Source: Saksenaea vasiformis B4078 (taxonomy: Eukaryota; Mucoromycota; Mucoromycetes; Mucorales; Saksenaeaceae). From it: a stretch of 64,000 nt of DNA. The position numbers were made by a program, and so were the translations under genes. The notes beneath the pieces are model-generated. The model ran no database searches, was not told the DNA's origin, and saw only the letters and a list, made by a program, of their open reading frames with translations. Of the stretch, positions 35,873 through 48,500 are shown piece after piece (within the stretch, counting starts at the first letter, position 1; every line of letters begins with the position of its first letter). The stretch is from contig JNDT01002288.1 in assembly GCA_000697055.1 (NCBI GenBank), positions 49,236 through 113,235 on the forward strand, read 5' to 3'.

Positions 35873-38800
35873 AGCTGAGTCGAGATGCAGTTCGAGATGT
35901 TCACAATGGTGTTAAGCATACACAGAGGAAGTAAATACAGTTAAGCTTATAAGTGCGCCTGTAGACAGGCTGAATAACCAAGAAGAACAAAAAAAGGTAT
36001 TCGAAATTGCTTGGGAAGACAATCTTCCGTATCACAAACTTTCAAGGTGCCACCAGTGGATTTTCAGTGAGATTAATTGGCCAATCACAATCAAGACAAA
36101 TAGAGACCGATGGTGTGATGTGAATTTCGGGGATACAGGTTACACGGGGGATGCTCGTGTCAATGAGAGAAGAAAAAAAAGATTGCACTGAAAGAACCCC
36201 AAAAGTCAAATGCTACTTGAATAATGCGCTTGGTTCCTCTTATGGCAGTACACCTCAAATGGCCAGAATATGTTAACGTACTTGTTTTATGTGGAACCAA
36301 TAGGACCTTTTTTTTTCTGTCTTTGCAACTTTGTGCTCTTTGACACAGCCTCAAGCATACATAAACTCAAAAAGGATAACAATGAATGAAAGGGTGGCAA
36401 GAGAGCAGAACGATGGTAGAAACTTGAATCTCCGAGCGAACAACTAGGGAGAATCGTATTACTTCAATGTTTTTGATGGATTACAACAATGGGACGACAC
36501 ATCGCACCAGAATTCTAAAAGAACCATAACGTCAGCCACAAAAAAAACATAACTCAAGGAGATACCATGCAAGATGCAACCCAACAAAAAAGGATACAAT
36601 ACAGTAAAATAAATAACCCATGACGCGGCAAGGAAAAAAAAAAACATTACAGCATCATACAGAAGCTGGTTTAACTACTGGGAGAAAGTAGGTTCGTCAG
36701 AGGACCCTATTGAAAACCGTAGGGCAAGAACCGATGTCGCAAATTAAGATACGTTAAACAGACGTACCACGTTTCCAAAAAATGATGCTGCATTTCATGG
36801 AAGTTTACAGTACAATTTATACAAAAATGCCAATCGATAGTGACATCTATTTCTGAAAATAGTAACCACAAAAGGAACATGGCACTAAACATAAAAAGGC
36901 ATAGAAAGAAAATACACCATTCAGGAGGTCTATTCAGAAATCAGGATGACGTGCGACGTCTGCGCGTTAAAATTTTTTCGCGCACATAATCGGTCAATGT
37001 AATTGTCACCTTCCGATTGTACCAGCGTTTCCGAGAGAAACGTCCTTGTCCGACTCGAGAACGCGCTTCTGGAAGAAAATGGGACTCGCGGAGATTATGA
37101 AGACATGAAAAGTGCAAAAAGGTGATCCAGAAGCAGGCAGAAACATGGAAAACGTAATGACTATACTCCAAAACAAGCAAAAGCTTATGTATCACGACGT
37201 GTCATTGAACGAGTGCAAACTACAAAAAAGAGCTAATTCCCGATTCGGTCCGAAAACGACCAGCAGCTTGGTGTACGCGAAATCAGACGCAGCCGTTCTA
37301 CTCTACTATCCTCAATAGCACCCAAGTCACCATTAATAGACTTCAGCGCAGCCACGTTAAGCGGGAATCAAGTAGGGATGAAAGAAAAGGGATCAGAAGT
37401 TGTGAACACACGTGTCAAAAAACGTTAAATGGCGTGATGGTCTGATTTCTTAACAGTCGATGAGTACTACGCATCTCAGTTTCAGGAAAATAAAGCTGTA
37501 ATTGAGCCCTTTTGCATAAGGTATTATTTGTTTGAACTGAGTCAAGAACGAGTCATCAAGATAGATTCCATGCAGATAAAAGATTGTGTGAAGGCTGATA
37601 TCGAAGTTGCAACGAGAGGAACATTTATAAGGCGTAATTTGAATTGATACGCAGATCAGGATAAAGTAAGGTTTTTCAAACTGCTCTTCAGACTGCTGCT
37701 GGAGAAGGTTCTGAGCGCTTATGCTGCCGAAAAATAGTTGGAAATCGCGCGTTCACGAGGCACAAGACAGGTTAAGCAATACGAGAGAGATACTGTCTTC
37801 GGAAGAGTGGTCGCCTATGTCTTGATGTATTACGGTGGGCGTGAGTCATAATTATGCTTGATACAGTTGCATTCTTGATAAGGTTCTTCTTTCCCCCTAT
37901 TTGCTCTGCTTGATCATGAGCTTGGCATTTGAGACGTTTAATAGCCGTCAGCTGATCTTCAGAAAGGAGATCAGAAATATTATGTCCGTCGATCACGAGC
38001 GGAATTTGTTGGATCGCCATCCATTAACGTCGTCCACATCATCCTGTTGCTCCATAGGAAACGCAATAACTAGCCCAATATAGCTTTTGAACTCTGTCGA
38101 TGTTACTAGTCTGCATTGACTCATTGCTTTCTGCTGCCTCGGCTTCACAAATGCAAAAATCGTCTAGACCGCCCACACTAATGTGTTGTTGTCCTATCGC
38201 TGTGACGTGTGTGCGATGCTTAATGCATGTTCGGTATTCGCTTATATACTCGATTTCATTTGCACAAACACAGAACGATAGCTTGCGTCCTCAAAGCGCA
38301 AGACAAAAGCAATGTCAGGTCCGGTAGATCTCCCCTTTGAAGGAACGAAAGGTGGAACGTCCCTCCCACTCCGTTGCGAGGAGTCACTGGCATGAGCGCA
38401 CAGCAATTGGTCCAATGTTTTTCACATGACAGCTACGCGCCCTTTCGGCTTTCTAGCCCAACAACATAGTGATCTACCGATAGTTTTGACTCTCAGGAAG
38501 TCGACGGACGATTGATATCATTGAGAATTGAAAATAAGTGAAGTCAACTCAACGTACGACTATAGTTGTAGCCTACGAAAGATCGAGGACTTGTTACGAC
38601 AATGGCTCCAAACGGGGTTTCTAATGCAAGGTAATGTATCATCAACTATTTGTTTGGTGCTGTCCTTACGATTCTTATAGGCATTTTCAAACACAATCAG
38701 ATTGGTATGGCAGAGCATTTAACCAGAACCGCCATTATCAAATCCGGCCTTTTTTTTTTTTTTTTTTTTTTAAAAAAATTTGGACACAAACGTCAAATCG

Positions 38801-39617
38801 ATAGTTTTACTGGTTACTTTCATACATTGGCATGCTATACAAATCGGAAGGTTCGATGTGGTATACCTACTACAACTGCAATATATCTAGCATTGCAAAA
38901 TAAGCCTGCAGTAGTGTAGTACATCTGCCAGTGCCAAAAAAAAAAACAATATGATTGCATGCAATATACCCGTGGTTGGAATTACCATGTTACCACATCT
39001 GTCTAATGCAACGTGACGCCTTTGGTACATTTAATGTTAGGGAGGAGAGGGCTGTAGGGTAGTATTGGAAGCAGATAATGTCCACAACTAGAAAACGCCC
39101 TAACTCTCCCACCTAAACCCGCCCAAATCTGCCCCCAGATTCACCGTAGTTCAACGCGGATCTTGGTTCTATTCAATTTTTTTTCTCTAGTAACCAATGA
39201 AGAATCGGTGCCTTGTCGAATATGACGGAGCCAAAAACGCCAGAAATACCCCAGGAAAACTAAGTCGAGCCGATCAGGCAAACATGAAAACCTGCTTATG
39301 ATAAGTCAAAGCAGTCTAAGTGACCTAGAACAGAAAGAAATAAACGGACTGCAAATGTAGAACAGGCATACAAAACTGGCTTTTATAGGTTACATTAGGT
39401 TATGAAGTCGTCATGTTTGTCCTCTCCACGATACTAGTAAGGAAGTCTAGGAAAAAGAATTGCCTCTACATAACAACTACTTCAGATTCTATCTTGAATA
39501 GGGGAACGCATAATTATTCAAGCACTTTTTGCCCGTTCTATGTTCAACATTAGATTTTTCATAGATTTTCTAAAGATTATTGTCGATCTGGAGAAGGTGA
39601 ACAGAAACATCAAAGAT

Positions 39618-39659
39618 CAGGTCAAATTTATCAATGAACAGGTCAGATTTATCAATAAA
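39618..39659 (+). repeat. 21-bp tandem duplication
   Basis: Two 21-bp units, each beginning CAGGTCA and continuing ATTTATCAAT, stand head to tail with three mismatches, inside a 67-codon open frame (39540-39743) where they duplicate the residues QVKFINE. Confidence 0.7.
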
Positions 39660-39787
39660 TATTTGCATCTGTTAGATATCATTACATATTCACGTGAAAT
39701 ACTTTCGCGCTGGCAAGTGACAGCCTTTTGCGCAGGGAAGTAGTTCCTTTTACTTTGATCCAAGGGATACTTTGCACCGGATGATCT

Positions 39788-39960
39788 GGCTTTTGCATTA
39801 AGGTAGTTCAGTGATGAGTTCCCAGTATTCCATCAGAAGGAGGAGAAATGTCTCGAGATAAGAAAAATGCTCCATTGAAGTAAGAACATCGCTTTTGCAT
39901 TGAGATACTTCAGTGATGGTTCCCAGGATAGTATCGGAAGCAGTAAAAATGTTTCATCCA
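39788..39960. repeat. diverged direct repeat, period about 100 bp
   Basis: GCTTTTGCATTAAGGTAGTT at about 39789 recurs as GCTTTTGCATTGAGATACTT at about 39890; both are followed by CAGTGATG, TTCCCAG, an AGTAT/GTATC block and AAATGT. This is an old tandem duplication of about 75 bp. Confidence 0.6.
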
Positions 39961-40402
39961 AAATGACCTGTATTAAAAGGCACGCATAAACCTTTTTTTT
40001 CTTTTGACTCTGTTTATCCTTAACATCCCCAGTAATGATGTCAGCTCACTATATACACAAGATTATTCATGTTTTCTGTCTACTTTTTAGGCTGCATGTC
40101 CTCTTCCCGAACTGTCTTGGCTGTATTGGTGCTTTTTGCCCTTCACTCATGTAACTAAATGTTGTCACACACTCAGAATCGCTCATCTTTCGGAATAGAT
40201 CGCCAGATGTTGCATGGCTTCAACTCCTCTGCAGTCGTCAAATCCAAACGTGGCTGCTCCATGGAAGCCATCGTTAGTTACAGCCGCCCCACCGATCTAC
40301 TGCCAGCTTTCACGCAATTCTAGGGAAGTTTTAAGGGGTTCTTTACTGTTCGCGAAAAGCGCAAAGAGAATGAACATTTGAAAAACGAAACTGGCCACAC
40401 GA

Positions 40403-40690
40403 ACGTATGCCGATAATGTCGATTGGAACGGCAGGAACAGGAGGGGGAACTTTTACGAAAGGAAAGCGCCACAGAAGATACACCGTCGTGCCAATGACGG
40501 ATGAATTCCGTAGTTCGCAGACATGCACTTTCTGTTTCCATCCAATCCTTCGTCCACGTCTGACGAAACTCACCCAGGGAAAGTCTGCGATTGTAACCGA
40601 TCACAGAACATCAATCTGCTACAATCCACTATGTGTAACGCGTCGAAACAGATGTACTGTACAACAAACAATAGGAATATCCTAGACTCA
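40403..40690 (+). pseudogene. TnpB/Fanzor-like zinc-ribbon fragment
   Basis: A 92-codon frame reads MPIMSIGTAGTGGGTF, then VVPMTDEFRSSQTCTFCFHP, a basic spacer, and CYNPLC. The layout TSQTC-x2-C followed 30-40 residues later by C-x4-C is the zinc ribbon of OrfB/TnpB nucleases and their eukaryotic relatives (Fanzor), which are common in Mucorales genomes. The upstream RuvC-I and -II parts are not visible and the frame ends without the final RuvC Asp segment, so this is a fragment. Family identity is inference from the ribbon pattern. Confidence 0.45.
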
Positions 40691-41491
40691 ATTTGTATCC
40701 TAGTGTCATAGGTTAGCCTGCAAATAAATGAGCTTGTTCTCTTCCTGCATTAAATCGAGCGACTCTATCTTCCGTGGATCTTTGATAGAGCCGACAATGG
40801 AAAAGGGACATCTCCAGCGAGGGTCATATTATGGGTTTATTATTTTGCGCGTTTCGATCGGTGCATGGATGAACCTATATGCGTGAGGAAACATTGCATC
40901 CTCTCTCAAAAATAAACAAATAAATAAATTCAAGAGCATCTGGATTGGATTCGAAGGTGAGAGAAGACCGATCTGGGCTTCACGAGAGATCGTGTCTTTC
41001 TTGATGAATCTTCCTTTCATGCCGATATAAAACATGGTATACGCCTGGTCGATCCGCCAGCTTCTAGATAGAACCTTGCTAACGGCATGCTCGCTGACTT
41101 TTGGCACAGCCTTTTTTATTGTTTATGGAACCGCAAGCAATTCGTCAATGCCCTATCCAACAACTGCTTTTGAACATGTAGCGCTCGCACACAGTGTCTA
41201 TCACTTTTCAACGATCTGGGTAAACAGCAACAAGAGTTCGCTAGGCTACAACGATACGGAACTCGGTGATAGTTAGCCTATGTCCAAAGAGTATAGTGTA
41301 ATCACCCGCTGCATTTTATGTTGCCTATTCTGCTACCTGCTGTAGGTTTAACGATAATTTCCAGAATGGACAAGGTAAGGGATTTTGTTCGATATTTAGC
41401 ATATGGAGTGCGCAAGACAGGAGCATAAAGCAGCCAAAGGCGGACCGAGTCTCTGAGCGTGAATTTTTGTTTTTCTTCCGTGTTGACAAGT
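40691..41491. other. intergenic, no gene assigned
   Basis: Upstream region of GatB. Overlapping frames at 40829-41107 (minus) and 41034-41276 (plus) have protein-like composition but no motif I recognise. Confidence 0.4.
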
Positions 41492-43708
41492 ATGTGGAGG
41501 TGGTCGCGTCTTAGTCGACCCAGCATACGATTCTACCAGAGGGCAACGTTAGCTACCGCGGTGAACAAAGCATTACCAGAAGGTTGGGAGGCAGTCATTG
41601 GTATCGAAGTGCATGCGCAGATCAATTCGAAGACGAAGCTCTTTTCAGGTTCGATGAACGAGTTGCCATGGTTCCTAGTATACTGATAGCATGTGAAGAT
41701 TCCCCTACTTCATTCAATGACCCGGTAAACACAAAAGTCTCCGCGATCGATGCAGCCTTTCCTGGCGTTCAACCTGTGAGTCACCCTTCTTATTTCTATC
41801 GATTTCATGTTTATTCACCTAGTTCTAGAGGTTGAATGAACAGTGCGTGGAGCTTGCAGTCAAAACGGCCCTCGCTTTAAAGAGTAGTGTCCAAACGCGA
41901 TCAACATTCGATCGCAAACATTATTTTTATCCTGATCTTCCACAAGGATATCAAATAACCCAGCAGAGAGGTAAATGGCCAGGGTCAGACATAGAGTGAA
42001 GGACGCATCAACGAACGTAGAACATAGAGCCGATCGCACGTGGAGGCGTGGTACGGATAGATGAATTAGATGGATTATCCACCACGCTAGACGTTGGCAT
42101 CCATCAACTACAGCTGGAACAGGTATCTTTGCCCCTTTCGTTGTAGAATTTGTTCTGAATAAGGCATGTCAGGATACAGGAAAAAGCTTGCACGATATGC
42201 GACCGGGGTATACATTGCTTGATTTAAATCGGGCAGGTACTGGTTTAATGGAAATTGTAACGAAACCGGATTTGCGGTAGGTGATAACAGCGGGTAGTAA
42301 AGAGATACTAAGCGTTCAACAGCTCTTCATTTGAGGCAGGCTTGCTCGTCAAAAAGTTGCAATCCATTTTGCGAAGTGTCGGTTCGTCAAAAGCAAACAT
42401 GGAAGAGGTATGAATCCATAGCGTTATGTATATCATCCTTGCTGAATCGTTGGCAGGGCTCTATGCGATGCGATGTGAACGTCTCTGTCAATCGAATTGG
42501 GGAAGGGTTTGGAACACGCTGTGAACTGAAAAATTTAAATAGCGTTCGATTCTTGTGCATGGCTATTGGTAAGAGGATAGGCGTTTTGCTCTGTCGATAT
42601 TTAGAAAGTCTCCAGATGCAGAGATTCGGCGACAAATTACTCTCCTTGAAGAAGGAGGCATTGTTGAAGCCGAGACACGAGGTTATGATGTAGCAGCGAA
42701 CAAGACATTCAAGTTAAGAGGAAAGGAGTCAGCACCTGATTATCGTTTTATGCCCGAACCAGATCTTCCTCCGTTGCATATATCGCCTGTATGTTTCCCA
42801 TCTTCCTGTCAATTGCTAGGCATCTGACAGAGCAGTAGGACTACATTGATCGTCTTGCATCAACATTACCAGAATTACCCGATGCATGTCGCCTCCGTAT
42901 TATGAAACAGTATGATTTAAACGTGACAGATGCAAATGTTGTGTTGAACGAGCCAGGCAGTCTCGAATTCTTTGAAAATGTAGGTGGAAAATATACGAGG
43001 AAATTTAAATAGGCTAAAAAAGAAGCATCATCAAGGTCTGTGTTGGACGAAACCCTCGTTCCGTTGTCAATTGGTAAGGCGAGCTGTCTTTTGTTAAACG
43101 CTAACCGCTGTTTTTTCCCATAGGACGCTGCATGAATTGTTTGGACAGTTATCTGGACACGACATCCCTTTCCAAGAGAACCCAATTTCTGCTGAGCAGC
43201 TGGGATCACTTATTGATCTTGTGCAGGATGGAACTATCACTGGTAAATATTTGCGTGCTGGCTAAAAAAGCAATGGCATTTTAAGATAATCGCTTATAGG
43301 TCCGACGGGTAAAAAGGTCTTGCGCTGGCTAGTAGAACAGCGATCCACCGAAATGCCAATGGCCATAGTACAGCAGAAAGGGTGGCTAAGAATGAAGGAT
43401 GGTGACGCATTAAAGACTGTATGCGAAGCCATCGTCAGTAAAAACAAAGAGAAGGTCTGTGCCTGCATACCGCACGGACAATCGCTAACGCGGGTCATGA
43501 CGGTTTCTAGGCTGAAACAATTAGGAATGGGAATCCCAAGTTATACAATTGGTTTGTTGGTCGGGTCATGCGAGAAACCAAGGGTAAGGCAGACCCAGTC
43601 GAATTGAATAGGGCACTTTGCGATGCATTGGGTACGAAGTTAGAAGATATGATGAAGGACAGTGGGAAAGATTCAAAGAAGAAAAAGAAGAACACAAAAG
43701 ACCAATAA
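41492..43708 (+). CDS. PET112: mitochondrial Glu-tRNA(Gln) amidotransferase subunit B, two apparent frame breaks
   Basis: GatB, with GatA and a third subunit, converts Glu-tRNA(Gln) to Gln-tRNA(Gln) in mitochondria. The start at 41492 gives an Arg/Ser-rich presequence ([18 protein letters not shown]), then [19 protein letters not shown]. Across about 13 exons the GatB blocks are complete: [117 protein letters not shown], then [15 protein letters not shown] and a Lys-rich end. Two places break frame by one base, both at A-runs: the exon starting at about 42612 and the A6 run in the exon at 43014-43072. One extra A in each restores the family sequence. With all else intact, sequence error is likelier than decay. 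Confidence 0.9.
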
Positions 43709-43744
43709 AATGTATTATTATTGTTATTGCTGTGATTGATTATC

Positions 43745-44637
43745 TCACAGTTCGACGTGCTGAGGTTCTTCGACAGGGATTTCACCCGAGTCAGCAATAA
43801 CAACGTCAACCTTGGGCTTGTCTCGGGGACTACACACCGACAGCCGAAGCTCAGCAAACAAATAGGACAAGTTATGGCTAGCACTTACCCCTTCTCGACA
43901 TTCTCAATCTTGTGTACAATATCCATACCCTCGAGGACATGACCAAAGACAACGTGCTTATTATCCAACCAGCTAGTCTGGACGGTTGTGATGAAGAACT
44001 GAGATCCGTTGGTATCCTTGCCGGCGTTTGCCATGGAAAGAACACCCTATACAATGGATAAGTACAACTGTGATAGATGACAGCCAGAAAAAGAAAAAAA
44101 AACTTACAGGACCAGTGTGTCTCAACTTGAAGTTCTCATCAGCGAATCTATCGGCTAGTTTTCCAACATGGTAAACACTCATGAATTGCGATAAATCTTG
44201 TTACTTACTTTCATAGATAGACTTTCCTCCAGTACCATCACCGCGAGTGAAGTCACCACCTTGGATCATGAAGTTCTTAATAACACGATGGAAAGTAGAT
44301 CCCTTGTAGCCAAAACCCTTTTCGCCAGTAGCCAATGCTCTGAAGTTTTCGGTAGTAATAGGGACAGTCTATCGAGACAAAGAAGACATTGATACATGGA
44401 AATAAACCTTTTTGTACGTTTACCTTTCCGTACAAGCCAATGACAATGCGACCAAGGTCTTCATCACCCTGCTTGATATCGAAATAGACTTCATCGCGTG
44501 TTAGTTACCATGGTATACAATGGTGGCGACATACCCTTGTTGGTCACCAAAGGACCTTTCTTTGCAGAAACATAAGAGAGTGTAGACAAAACAACAAGTA
44601 ATGTCACAACGAAGAGAGGAAGTCTGAGACGGGCCAT
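43745..44637 (-). CDS. secretory-pathway cyclophilin (peptidyl-prolyl isomerase B type)
   Basis: Cyclophilin B-type isomerase speeds proline cis-trans isomerisation of proteins folding in the ER. The N-terminus is a signal peptide ([20 protein letters not shown] ending YVSA). Active-site motifs are intact: [19 protein letters not shown] (the catalytic Arg, Phe, Met and Gln), NGSQFFITT, and [12 protein letters not shown] (with the cyclosporin-contacting Trp and His). Six to seven exons; short GTAAG introns lie near 44400, 44190, 44080 and 43880. The C-terminus ends in HVEL, close to the fungal HDEL/HEEL retrieval signal, which supports ER residence. Its stop codon is 36 bp from that of GatB, so the two transcripts probably overlap at their 3' ends. 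Confidence 0.93.
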
Positions 44638-45535
44638 GATGGGAATGTTCCAGGAAGTGGAAACGTGTCAACTCGAGAAACGACGCAGAATCCATTCCGC
44701 GTTATAAGTTTTTCAGCAACTCAGACCAGCCAATGAAAATATGCCCAGAACACCCATGGAGCACAAGCAACGGTGACACAGACATCCATCAATTTCGAGG
44801 CGCGTGGCAACGTCTTTTCCACTCGCCAGTATGCGTGAGGAAAACGAAGGAGTATCGCACATTCGAGTCCTCTGCTGTGCCGAATAAATATTTTACGCAT
44901 GCATTGATCGTCATTGTACGTGCTGAAAAGTAGCCGATTCTGAAGACGTCCGTACCTAGTTATTCAAATGAACTCTCTAAGAAGAAGTCTAGTAGGATCT
45001 CTAGAGTCTCGATAGGCATTGTTACGGATACTGAGGGTTTACTTTCTAGGGATGTCGAAGTCTGGCGTTCATAAAACCGAATGCCTATCGCCTGTCTGTG
45101 GATGAGATCACTTCATCCGTCTAGCTAACCCTATAGTACCAACTTATGAATCAGGAGCAGCTAAATAGCTGTATATCACATATTATAACACGGTTATCTA
45201 ATAGTTGTTTAGACGGTGTCACATAATGCTCTTAAAAAAATAGATCCCGAGTTGTCCATAGCAATCCCAATCCCCGCACACGTTAGCTCTAGGATTTAGT
45301 ATAAATCAATTTGTCACCCTGGTGCTAAATCATGCGTAAGATTCCAGCTTTGGTCCCCCAGATTCCTTGAATATCTTCACAGTATAATTTTTTTTTCTCG
45401 GGTATGTGCTTGTGTTTTCGCTCTCCACTGTGGTGAATTCACAACCAGCAATTCGTTTCTTTCGCAACGCGTGACTGAACAAAATTTGGCTCTATTTTCT
45501 TGCAAACCAACGAACGAGGAAAAAGCGCTGCGACG
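44638..45535. promoter_or_regulatory. divergent intergenic region
   Basis: A 898-bp spacer between the starts of the cyclophilin gene (minus) and the large Pro-rich gene (plus). CCAAT-type words occur on the reverse strand near the cyclophilin start (ATTGG, seen as CCAAT at 44730). No coding frame of note. Confidence 0.4.
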
Positions 45536-48500
45536 ATGGAAAACATGGAGATCTCTGACGGTTCTGCGTCAGAAAACAGTGATATGGAGATTGCGAATAG
45601 TGACGATGAGCTCAATGCCATTTACGCGAGCGGCGAGGAACAGAAAAAGCAGACTAATTCAACGTATACAACACCCTACGTTTTCACACCTACTTCTTTT
45701 GGTACAGAGCAGCAATCCTCTCCTATACTCTCCACAGTGATGAAGAATGATGTAGCGCTTTCAACGGCACTCGATAACGAAAAACCCAAAGCACCATCAC
45801 CCATGTTCAGTAACAAACCTCTTCTTGATGATTTGCCCGTGTCTTATGTGATCGATCTAAGCGAAGATTCAAGCAGTGACAATGACTTGATCGAAGACCT
45901 TTATGGTCCTTTTATTCCACATCCAACGCCATCTCCCGAGGCCTCATTTCCTTCTCCTCGACCATCGCCTGCTCCCCAGAGACACTTGGCGTCAAGAGAA
46001 AGGGAAATCGAACTGCTTAAACGGCTTATTGCTCAAAAAGAGGAAGAGCGAAAGAAATTGCAAGCACGACAGTCGGCCTCACTACCATTACAGGCCATAT
46101 CTGCTTCGAAGCCCTCGACTACTGCAACAGCACCCGATACGGTGGATATGAAGGCAGCCGCGGCAATGGTATCACCGACAGTCAAGGCAATGACAACGGA
46201 GTCGTCCGTTTCAACAAAGGCAGAAGTGAAAGATACCTCACCATCATTAACATCGTCATTATCCCCGACCAAAACACAGACCAAGATAGCGGAAGAAATC
46301 AAGCTGACGAAAAGCGAGGCCGAGTTAAGACAGTCGCTTGATGCTATGATGGAAGAAATAAAGCACGAAAAAGAAAACGAGCTGATGAACAATGGGATAG
46401 ATACACCGATGACAGACACTGATATTGGGGATGCATTTGACACATCGGCCGTATTGGACACAAAGACAGACGATCTAACTAGTGCAAAACCTACCTTTAA
46501 TGGATACCGTTTCGATGCATTCGACGACGATGACGACGACTACAGTTCCGATGATAGCTTCGTAACTGCTGCTTCGTCGTTCGAAGACAGTGAAGCGGAA
46601 ACCAGACTGGTTCAAATGCAAATTGAAGAACTGGAGCGACAGATAGAAGCCTATAATAACGAGATGGAAGAGATAAAAAAATCGCGGCATGCATATGAAG
46701 TCAAAGTACTTGGACTTCAAGTACGCATATCCATCGAAAAGAACCGAAAGGCGTTGTCGAAGAAACCTACTCACACGGAGCGAGAGGAGCCTCGCGCTGT
46801 CCCTGGAGAAAAGAGAGTAAAGACGGGTGAGGAATCCTTGCTTGCCCCTGCAAGCAAAAGGCGGAAGGAACCTCTGTTTGCAGACGGAGATGAACTGGAA
46901 GATGGGCAGTTACAACCAGAAGAAATAAAACGCCGGGAATCGCGCGAAAAGGTGAAGTCATCTCAGGATTCTGGACACGTAAAACCTGTTACAGGGAAAT
47001 TGCCGCCTGCACAGTACTTCTCTACGTTTTCATCGTTTCTACCTCAGGTGGCCGTGCCACAGGTACCCATGCCACTAACACGGGCGCCACCTGCAGCGCC
47101 GCCGCCACTTCCTCCACCTCCGCCTCCACCTTCTCAAATACCTCCACCACAGGTGCTAAGCGCGCCACCTCCACCTCCAATTGCACCACATCCATCCTCC
47201 TTACCATCGCAGTCTACAATTCGTTTTCCAACACATACTACAACGCATTCTGTACCAAAACCCTCTTTCTTTCATACACCTCCCAAGACGCATCGTCCCT
47301 CACCGTCTCCTTCTTTACCCACCACGCCCACGCGTGAACTCCCATCAACATCCAATGTCACGCCTATTGTGGACGGCATGAAATTGAGCACGTATCTCAT
47401 CGACCTTGAAGAGCTTATCAAGGTGCGATTAGGGTCAGATCAAAAGACAACATTGATCACACCAAGTCATCGATCACCACCTCGACCGGCACGTATTATC
47501 ACAGTGGATGGATTTACATTGACATTGGATTCTGTTCTATTGGAACGAGCAACCACAGAACCGCCACAACAGGTAAATAAATAAGAAGTCGTGCAGATGA
47601 ATGGAGGCAAAAGAAAGAAAATATTAATATCTATTTTATGGGTGGAACTAGACAGCGAGCGCTTTATCTACGATAACACCTAATCCATTAGCTGATCTAC
47701 TGGGGTCACCTTACTTACTGAAACAGGTAAAACTATCTTTGATACAAAGCAAAAAAAAAAAAAAAAATAGAAGAAAATAACGAATTTTTTCTTTGTTTTG
47801 TTAGTTCTCTAACCAGACAGGCGCAAGTGTGCTACTGCCATCTACTGAGAATGAAGATGATAGTGCTGATGTGTTCTTTGAAAGCCCTTTGTTGAATGTG
47901 CTCCAAAGAGACGAGGCTAGCTTGCTGAATCGTAGAACCGATGTTAAACCATACGTTACTCGTATCCTTCAAAGCTTGCCAGCTGGTTTGACACAGGATC
48001 TCATTGCAAATAGTCTTTCTGTTCGTTCTGATATGGAAACAGCGAAAGATCTCGCGATTGAGGCTGTCCGGGCGCATCCCAGTGTAGAGCTATTGTGGGC
48101 TCTTTATGCCGAGTTATCGCTGTATTGCCATGGGAACAGTGAGATATTTAACAAGGATATTGAATCCATGTTAGAACACATGCCACTTGCTCTTGACATT
48201 CATTGGCAACGGTTGCGTGTGATAAAGGATGAAGCGTCTCGGGAAGCAATGCGAAGTGAACTTTTAACGATGATAGCAAAACATAAGTCGGCGGAGAAAT
48301 CACCAGGTAAGGTTACAAACTCTTCTCCTTTTTTTTTCAATGCTTGCTGATTTGATCGCAGGGCTTGCCACTATTTCAGGTATTACGACGGAGATCCTTT
48401 TACGATTACTCCGTTACGAAGGGCTTGCGGTTGTATTACGGTACCTGACAGGCAAGGAAAACGCGATCAATGTTGAAGCAGTAGAACCTTTTTCGCTAGA

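Larger units (their letters stand above)
35873..40402. other. gene-poor region with exon-like remnants
   Basis: No complete gene assigned. Minus-strand exon-like pieces are: 36941-37074, a basic C-terminus (RKRWYNRKVTITLTDYVREK, then RRRR and a TGA) behind a TTCCAG acceptor; 37232-37360, ending SFSDRIGN before a TAG; and 37772-38020 (IQQIPLVIDGHNISDLLSED). They may be parts of one unrecognised gene reading leftward or decayed repeats. Bases 38751-38771 are 21 T residues followed by seven A. Two diverged tandem repeats are listed separately. Confidence 0.3.

Noticed and set aside
46033..46774. Long minus-strand frames opposite the Pro-rich gene
   Set aside because: Low-complexity mirror of Ser/Glu/Asp-rich codons; no motif and no splice support.
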